64,000 bases of DNA from JAFAMS01 sp049520515 (lineage in GTDB: Bacteria; Vulcanimicrobiota; Vulcanimicrobiia; Vulcanimicrobiales; Vulcanimicrobiaceae), in assembly GCA_049520515.1 (NCBI GenBank), contig JBEKPS010000001.1:434001-498000 (forward strand). Reading direction: 5' to 3'. This document shows, piece after piece, positions 17,615 to 25,528 of this stretch (positions within the stretch are counted from its first letter, which is position 1; each line of letters opens with the position of its first letter). A program made the translations under genes and the position numbers. Under the pieces are notes generated by a model that made no database searches, was not told the origin of the DNA, and saw only the letters and a list, made by a program, of their open reading frames with translations.

Positions 17615-18339
17615 GCAAGCTGCTGCGCCTTGAAAACGTACAGGTCTCGTACGGGGATTTCGAGGCGCTGCACGGTGTTTCGCTCGAGGTCGAGGAGGGC
17701 TCGATCCTCGCGATTCTCGGGGCAAACGGCGCGGGGAAAACGACGACGCTGCGTGCCATCTCGGGATTGACGCCGCCACACAGCGGTACAATCACCTACG
17801 ACGGCGAGCGCGTGGACGGACTCTCGGCGCGCGCACTCGTGCAGCGCGGAATCGCGCTGACGCCTGAAGGCAGACAGCTTTTTCCCTCGATGTCGGTTGA
17901 AGATAATCTGCTCGCCGGAACGGAAGCGCGCGCAACATCACGCGCCCGTGCAAATCTCAAGAAAATGTACGACCGGCTGCCGATTCTGGCCGAACGCCGC
18001 ACGCAGCTCGCCGGAACCCTCTCGGGCGGCGAGCAACAAATGGCCGCGATTGCACGCGCGCTGATGTCCGAACCGCGTTTGTTATTGTTGGACGAACCGT
18101 CTCTCGGGCTCGCACCGCGCATCGTGCAGCAGATTTTCGACTGGGTTCGCGAGATCCATAAAGGCGGAACGACAATCGTTCTCGTCGAGCAAAACGTCGC
18201 GTCCTCCTTGAAGTTGGCGCAGTATGCATACGTTCTTGCAGAGGGTTTAGTAGCGCTGCACGGACCTGCTGAGGAGATTGCGCTGGATGCAGGCGTACGG
18301 CAAGCATATCTCGGTCACAATGCGGTCGAAAACAGCTGA
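17611..18339 (+). CDS. livF: Branched-chain amino-acid ABC transporter ATP-binding protein LivF
   Basis: Second ATPase of the Liv system, 242 residues. Walker A is GANGAGKTT, signature LSGGEQQMAAIARAL, Walker B LLLLDEPSLGLAP, and VEQNVASSL is the H-loop region typical of LivF. GTG 17611 (VSKLLRLENVQVSYG) overlaps livG by 4 bp. It is the last gene of the five-gene operon. Confidence 0.93.
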   Translation: MSKLLRLENVQVSYGDFEALHGVSLEVEEGSILAILGANGAGKTTTLRAISGLTPPHSGTITYDGERVDGLSARALVQRGIALTPEGRQLFPSMSVEDNLLAGTEARATSRARANLKKMYDRLPILAERRTQLAGTLSGGEQQMAAIARALMSEPRLLLLDEPSLGLAPRIVQQIFDWVREIHKGGTTIVLVEQNVASSLKLAQYAYVLAEGLVALHGPAEEIALDAGVRQAYLGHNAVENS

Positions 18340-18378
18340 AAAATAACGGGAAAGGCTCGATTTTGCTTGAAAGAGGCG

Positions 18379-18384
18379 TATAAT
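18379..18384 (+). promoter_or_regulatory. -10 box upstream of HU gene
   Basis: A consensus TATAAT sits 92 bp before the HU start codon, between livF and hup. No good -35 lies at the right distance. A transcript starting near 18391 would have an 85-base leader able to fold (CCTGG near 18389 with CCAGG near 18416, enclosing AGCA/TGCT). Confidence 0.5.
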
Positions 18385-18475
18385 CGCCCTGGCAGCATCG
18401 TGCTACCACATACACCCCAGGAGCTTTATTTCGATAACGTTACGGCGCGAAAAAAAGCCCTGGCGAAAGGATAGA

Positions 18476-18841
18476 ATGACCAAACCTGAGCTCATCAGAG
18501 AGCTGGCCGAGGATTTCGAACTTCCGCGTAGACAACTCGCGGAAATCGTCGAGACGATCCTCGAGAAATTCACCGCCACCCTTAAGAAGGGTGAGAAGGT
18601 TCAGCTCACGCCATTTGGCCAGTTCAAAGTACGCAATCGTCCGGCCCGCATGGCGCGGAATCCGCAAACCGGCGAGCCGGTAAAAGTACCGGCGAAGCGC
18701 GTGATGCGTTTCCTCCCCAGCCGTGCGCTCAAAGAAGCGGTCGGCGTGAAGCGCGGTGCATCCAAAGCCAAAGGCGCCGCCAAAGGTGCCAAAAAGGCCG
18801 CCAAGAAAGCGCCCGCGCGCAAAACCGCTAAGCGCCGCTGA
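18476..18841 (+). CDS. hup: HU-family nucleoid protein with lysine-rich tail
   Basis: Histone-like DNA-bending protein. Residues 1-about 91 form the HU core: MTKPELIRELAED at the N-terminus, then TPFGQFKVRNRPARMARNP with the conserved arm sequence, and PAKRVMRFLPSRALKEAV. A tail of about 30 residues follows, nearly all Lys and Ala and ending RKTAKRR, like the tailed HU proteins of actinobacteria and deinococci. ATG 18476 has AAAGG at 18466-18470. Its stop codon TGA overlaps the most likely start of the CoA ligase gene that follows. Confidence 0.93.
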   Translation: MTKPELIRELAEDFELPRRQLAEIVETILEKFTATLKKGEKVQLTPFGQFKVRNRPARMARNPQTGEPVKVPAKRVMRFLPSRALKEAVGVKRGASKAKGAAKGAKKAAKKAPARKTAKRR

Positions 18842-20118
18842 TCTTTTCGCCCGAAGAGCGCCTGCCGCGCGCTGAGCTGGAAGCACTTCAGCTTGAACGT
18901 TTGCAGGCGCTCTTTGCACGTCTTAAGACGAACGTCGCGCTCTATCGCGAGCGTCTTGAAGGCCGGCAGCCCCCGCGTTCGCTCGACGATCTGCAAAAGC
19001 TGCCCTTCACCAAGAAATCCGATTTCCGGGATACCTATCCGCTCGGTTTACTCGCGGTTGAACCCGAGAAATTGCGCCGCATTCACGCGTCGTCCGGCAC
19101 GACCGGAAATCCGACGATCGGCGCCTATACCGATCTCGATCTCAAGATTTGGGGCGAGGTCGCAGCGCGCTGTCTCGCCGCGGCCGGTGTCCGAACCGGC
19201 GAGATGTTTCAAGTTGCATGGGGTTATGGGCTGTTCACGGGCGGTCTCGGAATGCACGTGGGCGCCGAGCGGCTCGGCGCATGTGTCGTCCCGGCTTCCA
19301 GCGGCAACACCGCGCGTCAAATGCAGTTGCTCGAATCGCTTCCGGTTGTCGGGATCGGATGCACGCCGAGCTACGCACTGTTGCTCGCCGAACGGTTTTC
19401 AGCTGAAAAGCGCAAGCCCAAAGCCCTGCGCATCGCCGTGTGCGGCGCCGAGGCGTGGACGACCGAAATGCGCAGCGAGCTCGAGCGGCTGCTCGGCGTC
19501 ACCGCGACCAACATTTACGGACTGACCGAAATCATCGGTCCGGGCGTCGCGCAAGAATGTGCTGAAGCCAAGGCCGGCTTGCATGTTTTCGAAGATCATT
19601 TTCTCCCCGAAATCATCGACTCGTCGAACGGGAAACCGGTCCCGGACGGTCAGCTCGGCGAGCTTGTCTTGACAACGCTCACGCGCGACGCGATGCCGGT
19701 CTTGCGCTATCGGACCGGCGACATCACGCGCATCAATCGCAAAGCCTGCTCGTGTGGACGAACGCACGCGCGGATCGACTGGCTTCTCGGCCGCGCCGAC
19801 GACATGCTGACCGTGCGCGGAGTCAACGTATTCCCAACGGCAATCGAGGAAGTTTTACTCTCGTTCAGCGAGCTGACGCCGCAGTACCGCATCATCTTGG
19901 AGCGCCCGCACGGCGGCCTCGACAAGCTGACCGTCGAGGTCGAGCACGCGCTCGAGGCGCACGGCGATCACACGAAGCTTCGAACCGCGATCGAGCGGAA
20001 GCTCGACGAGACCTTGGCGGTCTCGGTGGACGTCCATATACTCGCACCCATGACGATCGAGCGCGTCGAAGTTGGGAAGGTGAAGCGCGTTTTCGACAAC
20101 AGAACTATCGGGAAATGA
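18838..20118 (+). CDS. paaK: Phenylacetate-CoA ligase family
   Basis: Adenylate-forming enzyme that activates phenylacetate or a related aryl acid to its CoA thioester. Motifs: SSGTTGNP (phosphate loop), YGLTEIIGPG, RYRTGDITR and RGVNVFPTAIEE. The nearest conventional start is TTG 18901, but the in-frame sequence from 18841 encodes FSPEERLPRAELEALQ, which matches the family N-terminus. An in-frame stop at 18829-18831 limits the start to CTG 18838 (overlapping the HU stop as CTGA) or ATC 18841. I give the CTG version (426 residues); the TTG version would have 405. It is followed in overlap by two crotonase genes. Confidence 0.85.
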   Translation: MIFSPEERLPRAELEALQLERLQALFARLKTNVALYRERLEGRQPPRSLDDLQKLPFTKKSDFRDTYPLGLLAVEPEKLRRIHASSGTTGNPTIGAYTDLDLKIWGEVAARCLAAAGVRTGEMFQVAWGYGLFTGGLGMHVGAERLGACVVPASSGNTARQMQLLESLPVVGIGCTPSYALLLAERFSAEKRKPKALRIAVCGAEAWTTEMRSELERLLGVTATNIYGLTEIIGPGVAQECAEAKAGLHVFEDHFLPEIIDSSNGKPVPDGQLGELVLTTLTRDAMPVLRYRTGDITRINRKACSCGRTHARIDWLLGRADDMLTVRGVNVFPTAIEEVLLSFSELTPQYRIILERPHGGLDKLTVEVEHALEAHGDHTKLRTAIERKLDETLAVSVDVHILAPMTIERVEVGKVKRVFDNRTIGK

Positions 20119-20861
20119 GCGACATTCTCCGTGAGACGCCCGCCGACGGCGTCCTCGTACTGCGCCTTAACCGCCCAAAGAAACTCAACGCGCTCTCTAA
20201 CGACATCGTCGGTGATCTTGGAGAGATGCTCGCGGATGCACAGGTCGAGGGTACGCGCGCCGTCATCATCGCGGGCGATGCGCGCGCGTTCGCAGCCGGC
20301 GCCGATCTCGATGAATTTCTGGAAGAAGGCCCACTGCTTGCCGCATGGGACGTGATTTGGCGCTGCGAGCTTCCGATGATCGCCGCGGTGCGCGGCATAG
20401 CGTTCGGCGGCGGACTCGAGCTCGCGATGAGCTGCGATCTGATGGTTGTCGCGCAAGACGCGCGTCTCGGACAGCCGGAGATCAAGCTCGGCCTCATTCC
20501 GGGCGCGGGCGGAACGCAGCGTCTGACGCGGGCGCTTGGCAAAACGCTCGCAACCGAGTTGATCATGCTCGGTGGCGAGATCAGCGGACAAGTTGCGTAC
20601 GACCGCGGGCTTGCGAATCGCTGCGTTCCGTCGGAACGCGTCGAAGCTACCGCGCTCGATCTCGCCACGGCAATTGCTGCAGGCGCGCCGCTCGCGATGC
20701 GCGCGGCCAAACGTGCGATCACGCACGCATTCGAAGATGGTTTGCGCACCTCGCTCGAACGCGAGCGGGCCATTTTCTTCGAGCTGCTCGAAACCGACGA
20801 TGGACGCGAAGGCGTTTCCGCATTTCGCGAACGGAGGCCAGCCAAATGGACGGGACGATAA
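20115..20861 (+). CDS. Enoyl-CoA hydratase (crotonase family, PaaF-like)
   Basis: Crotonase-fold protein of 248 residues predicted to hydrate 2-enoyl-CoA substrates. The oxyanion segment AAGADLDEF and both catalytic glutamates are present, one in GGGLELAMSCD and one in GQPEIKLGLIPGAGGTQRL. ATG 20115 overlaps the CoA-ligase stop by 4 bp. With its neighbours it suggests beta-oxidation-like steps in aryl-CoA breakdown, but no paaABCDE oxygenase genes lie in the window. Confidence 0.9.
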   Translation: MSDILRETPADGVLVLRLNRPKKLNALSNDIVGDLGEMLADAQVEGTRAVIIAGDARAFAAGADLDEFLEEGPLLAAWDVIWRCELPMIAAVRGIAFGGGLELAMSCDLMVVAQDARLGQPEIKLGLIPGAGGTQRLTRALGKTLATELIMLGGEISGQVAYDRGLANRCVPSERVEATALDLATAIAAGAPLAMRAAKRAITHAFEDGLRTSLERERAIFFELLETDDGREGVSAFRERRPAKWTGR

Positions 20862-21649
20862 CCGCCGAGCTTCGCGTCGCAGTCGAAAGCGGCGTTGCAA
20901 CGATCACGCTCGATCGCCCGGCGCAATACAACGCGCTCACGGCGACGATGCTCGAAGCGTTGACGAAATCGTTCGTCGAGCTGGAACGCAACAAAGACGT
21001 GCGCGCGATCCTGCTCACCGGAGAAGGCAAAGGCTTTTGCTCCGGTCAGTCGCTCGACGATCCGGCGCTGGCCGGCGACGGCGGTAAGATCGACATCATG
21101 CGAACCGTCGAAGCGCGCTACAATCCGCTGCTGCGCAAGATGCTGAGCATCGAGAAGCCGATCGTGGCGGCAATCAACGGCCCCGTTGCCGGCGCCGGTA
21201 TGGGGATCGCGCTGGCATGCGATCTGCGCTTGGCCTCCGAGACGGCGTCGTTCTCGACGGCGTTCGTACGCATCGGCCTCGTGCCTGACAGTGGGCTCTC
21301 GTTTCTGCTGCCACGGATCATCGGCTACGCGCGCGCGATGGAAGCCATCCTGCTCTCCGAAAAGATCACCGCGCAACGCGCCTACGAGATCGGCCTCGTC
21401 AACCGCGTCTGCGCTCCGGAGAAACTCATGTCAGAGACGCGCGAGATAGCCGCCTCGCTCGCACGCGGTCCGCGCGCGCTCGGACTTGCAAAGCGCGAGC
21501 TTGCGCACAATACGTTCGTCGCACGAAGCGTCGATGAAGCACTCAAGTACGAAGCCGAGATGCAAGCGATCGCCGGTGCGAGTGCTGATTTTGCTGAGGG
21601 TCTAGCCGCATTCCGTGAAAAGCGAGGCGCAAATTTTAGCGGAACCTAA
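20846..21649 (+). CDS. Enoyl-CoA hydratase/isomerase (PaaG-like)
   Basis: Second crotonase-family protein, 267 residues. FCSGQSLDD supplies the oxyanion hole, then INGPVAGAGMGIALACDLR and FVRIGLVPDSGLSFLLPR. The aspartate in VPDSG and lack of the first glutamate are characteristic of the PaaG isomerase group, which rearranges the ring-epoxide of phenylacetyl-CoA. ATG 20846 lies 9 bases after GGAGG and overlaps the previous gene by 16 bp. The exact substrate is an inference from family and context. Confidence 0.87.
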   Translation: MDGTITAELRVAVESGVATITLDRPAQYNALTATMLEALTKSFVELERNKDVRAILLTGEGKGFCSGQSLDDPALAGDGGKIDIMRTVEARYNPLLRKMLSIEKPIVAAINGPVAGAGMGIALACDLRLASETASFSTAFVRIGLVPDSGLSFLLPRIIGYARAMEAILLSEKITAQRAYEIGLVNRVCAPEKLMSETREIAASLARGPRALGLAKRELAHNTFVARSVDEALKYEAEMQAIAGASADFAEGLAAFREKRGANFSGT

Positions 21650-22541
21650 GCGCGACACGCTACGCTGGATATTCGTCGGTTCAGCCGGCATCCGTGCCGG
21701 TTGGAGCATTGCGATCTTTGTCGCGATCGTTGTCGCAGAGTTCATGCTTGTCCAACTCGCTACGCGTGCCGCGCACCTTCACGCGCCGCGCGAGGGTGAG
21801 ATTCAGCCGATCGCGATGATCATCTTCGAGCTGACCTCTATCATCACCATCGCGATCCCGACGTTCGTGATGTCGCGCATCGAAGGCCGTTCGTTCCTTT
21901 CGTACGGCTATCTGGACGCGCGCAAACTCGCGCGCTTCTGCTGGGGTGCGCTAGTCGGATTCGTCGCGCTCTGCGCACTGGTCGGCATTCTCGCGCTCTG
22001 CCACGTCATCGTCTTCGAAGGCCGCGCGCTGAGCGGTCCCTCGATTCTCGGCTACGGCGCCGCGTGGGCGTTCACGTTCGTGCTCGTCGGCATCGCGGAA
22101 GAATCGACGCTCCGCGGCTACGTGCTCTTCACGCTTTCGCGCGGTCTGAATTTTTTCTGGGCTTCGATCATACTCTCGGCGCTATTCGGCCTCATTCACG
22201 CGGGCAATCCAGGCGAAACGCCGGTCGGGCTCGCGGCCGCAGCATTCATCGGCCTCGTCTTCTGCTTCAGCATCTGGCTGACGGGATCGCTCTACTGGGC
22301 GATCGGCATCCACGCTGCGTGGGATTGGGCGCAAAGCTACTTCTTCGGCGTCGCCGATTCCGGTTTGCGCATAGGCGGGCACCTCTTCGAGACGCACGCG
22401 AGCGGTAATGTGTATCTGAGCGGCGGCTCGACGGGACCTGAGGGCAGCATTTTCTGTTTCCTCGTGATGATCGTGGTTGCTCTCGGCCTCTACCGTGTAT
22501 GGGGACGCCGTCCCGCTCTCCGAAACAAACACTCAGTTTAG
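21615..22541 (+). CDS. CPBP intramembrane metalloprotease
   Basis: Polytopic membrane protein of 308 residues. All three CPBP motifs are intact: AEESTLRG, FGLIHAGNP and GIHAAWDW, so it is likely an active intramembrane endopeptidase. It is similar in sequence and layout to the homolog at 2371, which lacks the motif-2 histidine. Start GTG 21615 overlaps the PaaG-like gene by 35 bp and no other start lies before the first helix. The substrate and any link with CoA metabolism are unknown. Confidence 0.85.
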   Translation: MKSEAQILAEPKRDTLRWIFVGSAGIRAGWSIAIFVAIVVAEFMLVQLATRAAHLHAPREGEIQPIAMIIFELTSIITIAIPTFVMSRIEGRSFLSYGYLDARKLARFCWGALVGFVALCALVGILALCHVIVFEGRALSGPSILGYGAAWAFTFVLVGIAEESTLRGYVLFTLSRGLNFFWASIILSALFGLIHAGNPGETPVGLAAAAFIGLVFCFSIWLTGSLYWAIGIHAAWDWAQSYFFGVADSGLRIGGHLFETHASGNVYLSGGSTGPEGSIFCFLVMIVVALGLYRVWGRRPALRNKHSV

Positions 22542-22560
22542 TCGTAGCGAACGGGTATAG

Positions 22561-22592
22561 GGTCTCCACCGAAAGGAGACCAGAAATCTCTT
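22561..22592 (+). promoter_or_regulatory. Hairpin enclosing the ribosome-binding site of the 22593 gene
   Basis: GGTCTCC (22561-22567) and GGAGACC (22575-22581) form a perfect 7-bp stem around a 7-base loop. The only Shine-Dalgarno-like sequence before ATG 22593 (AAGGAG, 22573-22578) is mostly inside the stem, so folding would limit translation. A TATAGG possible -10 at 22556-22561 sits just before it. Confidence 0.5.
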
Positions 22593-23009
22593 ATGCGTTT
22601 GTTCCTAACAGCTCTCATCTTCAGCGCGGGAGCGATGATCGCCGCACCTGTCGGCGCACAAACCACCACCACGACGACCATCGATGTCGTCGGCCCTCAC
22701 AACCCGTACTGCGGATCATGGCAGAACGGCACGTTTGTTCCAAACGGTAATTGCGTCGAGGACACCGTCCCCGCGGCAGCGACGACGACCGTCGTCGAAC
22801 ATCAAGGCCGTATCATGCAGCACGTTCGCGGAACGATCACGTCCGTGCAAGGGCATCTCGTAACGGTGCAGATGAGCACGAACACGCTCGTCATCAATGA
22901 TTCGCCCGCGCTTTCAGCCGACCAAACGGGTCGCGTTGCAGTCGGTCGAATGATCACCGCGCACGGCTATTGGGAGGATGGAACGTTCTACGCGACGCGC
23001 TTCGAGTAG
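22593..23009 (+). CDS. Secreted protein with DUF5666-like beta domain
   Basis: A 138-residue exported protein: signal peptide to about residue 22 (MIAAPVGAQ), a Thr-rich linker, and a C-terminal domain (about 75-138) patterned as RGTITSVQGHLVTVQM...GRMITAHGYWEDGTFYATR. This resembles the short OB-like DUF5666 repeats. The protein at 47555 shows the same pattern, suggesting paralogs. Function unknown. A strong terminator follows at 23031. Confidence 0.7.
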   Translation: MRLFLTALIFSAGAMIAAPVGAQTTTTTTIDVVGPHNPYCGSWQNGTFVPNGNCVEDTVPAAATTTVVEHQGRIMQHVRGTITSVQGHLVTVQMSTNTLVINDSPALSADQTGRVAVGRMITAHGYWEDGTFYATRFE

Positions 23010-23030
23010 ACGTCACTCTCACAGCAAGAC

Positions 23031-23060
23031 AAAAGGGATGCGCAGTGCGCATCCCTTTTT
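23031..23060. terminator. Bidirectional intrinsic terminator
   Basis: A perfect stem AAAGGGATGCGC / GCGCATCCCTTT with loop AGT is flanked by A and T runs on both sides, so it can end transcription of the secreted-protein gene (plus strand) and of the GH16-like gene (minus strand). Confidence 0.88.
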
Positions 23061-23062
23061 CG

Positions 23063-23920
23063 TTAACGCGAGATTGTGACTGACGCGATCTCGAAGTCGG
23101 CCGGCATCCTGAGATGCATCGGGATCGGTGGCGGACCGTCTTGCACGCCCCCGACCGCAAGATCCATTACCAGGACCATCGGCACGCTCGGGATTCCGTT
23201 CGTAATGGTCCAGTACGGTTTGTTATCGACGTACCACGTGAGATGATCCGGACGCCAATCGATACCGAAGGTGTGATACTCGTGCGCGTAGTTGATCAGC
23301 TTGCGCTGCGGATTGCCGATGCGCGTGCAGTTCGTGAGCGCCGCATAATTCTCGACGATGACGCACTTGTTGGACGCGACGTTACCATTTGCCCAGGTCG
23401 CAACCGACGCGGTGAAGCCGCTCGTGTGGCTTCCGAAACCATCGAAGATGTCGATCTGTCCGCCGAGCGGACGTCCTTCGGGAGTACGCAGCCAAACTGA
23501 CGGCCACAAACCGTTCCCGATCGGGACTTTCAAGCGTACGTTGATGCGCCCGTAGAGATAGGCGTCGTTGCTTTCGATGCGGCCCGCTTCGAACGGATAA
23601 TCAAAGCCCGTCGCCGGATCGAGGATCTCGTAGTGGAGCGCGTTCAGGTGCAGAACGCCGCGATCGACAATGACGGCCTCGGGCGTATAGTACTGCATCT
23701 CGGGATTCGGCGTGTCTTGACCGGCTCCGCGATGTTCGACCGTATGCCAATGCCGGCGATCGAGGCTCTGACCGCCGAACGCGTAGACCGTCGTTCGCGC
23801 GATGATCGACGGTTGCGGACCCGGGACTTCGGGGAGACCTTCGTGCGCGCGAACCGCCATCATGGGCGCAAAAGCGCCCACGGCAAGGACCGCGACTGCC
23901 GCGAACCGCACAAACCGCAT
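23063..23920 (-). CDS. GH16-fold secreted protein with substituted active-site glutamates
   Basis: Exported beta-jelly-roll protein of 285 residues in the GH16 group (laminarinase/lichenase-like): signal peptide to about residue 25, then YGRINVRLKVPIGNGLWPSVWL and the C-terminal YHTFGIDWRPDHLTWYVDNK, all standard GH16 strands. The catalytic signature ExDxxE reads Q155-I-D157-I-F-D160: the nucleophile glutamate is Gln and the acid/base glutamate is Asp. Classical hydrolysis is therefore unlikely; it may be a carbohydrate-binding or altered enzyme. A bidirectional terminator separates it from the convergent gene. Confidence 0.85.
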   Translation of the reverse strand: MRFVRFAAVAVLAVGAFAPMMAVRAHEGLPEVPGPQPSIIARTTVYAFGGQSLDRRHWHTVEHRGAGQDTPNPEMQYYTPEAVIVDRGVLHLNALHYEILDPATGFDYPFEAGRIESNDAYLYGRINVRLKVPIGNGLWPSVWLRTPEGRPLGGQIDIFDGFGSHTSGFTASVATWANGNVASNKCVIVENYAALTNCTRIGNPQRKLINYAHEYHTFGIDWRPDHLTWYVDNKPYWTITNGIPSVPMVLVMDLAVGGVQDGPPPIPMHLRMPADFEIASVTISR

Positions 23921-23975
23921 CTCTTTCGGTTTCGGCGGGGCAGCCGGGTTGTCTTAGCTTAAACCCCTTGTCAGG

Positions 23976-24518
23976 TCAGTTGGTCGAGAAACAGACGCCC
24001 TGCGTACACTTTGCAAGCGGCTTGGTCGGAACTTGATTCCCGCTCACCGTTGCATAGAGAACGTCACCTGTTTGCGCATCGACGACGTACGTTTTCGAGC
24101 CGGACAGATACGTCATGCCCGAAAAATGGTAGGTGCTCGAAAACGTTGCCGTCACCTCGTATACCATGCGATTCGAATCGACCGCATACATCGTGAGGTG
24201 ATGGCCGGCGATCTGAACGGTCTCACCGAAGCGCTTCAAATTCAGCGCAGACGGCTGCATGATGCGCTCTGCCGGCGCACTCAGGATTTTTTGCGTGATC
24301 TCTTCCGACGATTTCAACGTTGTGAGGCTCGCGGCGTCGTCGTTCCGAGCATAGCGCACGGCGATTCGAGCAGTCGCGTGATTCACCGATGACGTTGAGC
24401 GTGACACGCTCATCGGCGTCTGCGGCTGCAAAGCCATCGATTGCGGACTCGAGCTGCAGCCGCACAGAAAACCTGTGATAAGTATCGTACCGACCAGAAC
24501 ACTACTGCTGTTAAGCAT
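23976..24518 (-). CDS. Putative lipoprotein of unknown function
   Basis: A 180-residue protein with a lipoprotein-type signal (LITGFLCGC, modified Cys about residue 21) and a Ser/Pro-rich start to the mature part. The C-terminal half reads like a beta domain ending YVVDAQTGDVLYATVSG, which recalls PepSY-like endings but is not clearly that family. It starts directly after the stop of the gene at 24519 with no spacer, so the two are co-translated. Confidence 0.68.
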   Translation of the reverse strand: MLNSSSVLVGTILITGFLCGCSSSPQSMALQPQTPMSVSRSTSSVNHATARIAVRYARNDDAASLTTLKSSEEITQKILSAPAERIMQPSALNLKRFGETVQIAGHHLTMYAVDSNRMVYEVTATFSSTYHFSGMTYLSGSKTYVVDAQTGDVLYATVSGNQVPTKPLAKCTQGVCFSTN

Positions 24519-25394
24519 TTAGAAATTTCCTCCGCCCTTGCGACAGTTGTATCCGCTTGCGGTAGACCACGACAAATAGGGTGCGCTGTTCGAATAGCTA
24601 TAGCTTTGTGCAATCCACGTGTTGGCGAATTGCGTCGTACACGTGGTTGTGGTGTTCGGCCAATAGACGTATCCCTGACCGTTCGTAGAGGTCGCCATGC
24701 TTGTCACCGTCTCCGGCGACTGAAAGTTTCCGAAGATATCTCCGTATGACGAAGAGACGATCGAAGCGAACTGCATCTCCATTTCTATTGCGTTACATCC
24801 GTTCACGAGCGATGTGCCGTATTGCTGATTGTTATATGAGGCCGTTACGTACGTGCAGTCCGAGGAAACTTTTATTCCAGCCTCTGGCATCGTCTCGGAC
24901 ACGTTTGACTCTATGAGCGCACACGTGCTCGTGTCAGTCGCCGTATCTCCATAGCAATAGTAGGCGGCTTCGTTGTAAGGCGTCGAACACGCCCCTGAAC
25001 AAAGCTGGATCGATTCATAGGTCGAACCGGAAGCATCCCACCGATATTGCGTCGAGACCATGTCCGCGCAGGGGTCGGTCGGGAAATTTGGTTGCAGTCC
25101 GCCGGTCTGCATGTTCGCTAGTGTGTCTTCGAATGTGCCGGAAATGTAACTGTAGACTGATCCGACGTAAACGAGGCTACCGGTGCACGGCGCAGGCGGC
25201 GGAGTTGGCGCCGGAGTCGTAGACGGCCTAGCAGTCGGGGCGGGCGTGTGCGTCGGCGGAACCGTCGGATTCCCACAACCCGGACAGGTGAGGTCCGGCC
25301 CCGACGTAGCGGCGTAAACATGGGACTGAGTAAGGCTCGCCGTCATCAATAATGCCGTTATCGCGAATGCTAATAACGGACGGAATAACGCCAT
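24519..25394 (-). CDS. Secreted cysteine-containing protein with Pro/Thr linker
   Basis: A 291-residue exported protein: signal peptide to about residue 29, a CPGCG motif, a Pro/Thr linker (PTVPPTHTPAPTARP), and a C-terminal domain of about 215 residues rich in Ser, Thr, Tyr and Cys, with a run of paired cysteines (QLCSGACS, YYCYGD). No family is recognised; extracellular disulfide-bonded structure is likely. ATG 25394 follows GGAGG by 6 bases. Neighbouring subtilase genes on the same strand suggest a shared extracellular setting. Confidence 0.68.
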   Translation of the reverse strand: MALFRPLLAFAITALLMTASLTQSHVYAATSGPDLTCPGCGNPTVPPTHTPAPTARPSTTPAPTPPPAPCTGSLVYVGSVYSYISGTFEDTLANMQTGGLQPNFPTDPCADMVSTQYRWDASGSTYESIQLCSGACSTPYNEAAYYCYGDTATDTSTCALIESNVSETMPEAGIKVSSDCTYVTASYNNQQYGTSLVNGCNAIEMEMQFASIVSSSYGDIFGNFQSPETVTSMATSTNGQGYVYWPNTTTTCTTQFANTWIAQSYSYSNSAPYLSWSTASGYNCRKGGGNF

Positions 25395-25528
25395 GTGCAC
25401 CCTCCAGCGCGCAAACAACCCGCGCAATGCGGAGAAGTCGCTACCCTGGAGTCGAGAACCTCTCGCGCGCAAAATGTCGACACATTTGCGCGCGAATCCT
25501 TACGTACAGTACGTCGGGATGTTGTCTA

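Noticed and set aside
18838..21649. Complete phenylacetate degradation operon
   Set aside because: Only a CoA ligase and two crotonases are present; the epoxidase paaABCE, hydrolase/dehydrogenase paaZ and thiolase are missing here, so the pathway cannot be claimed.
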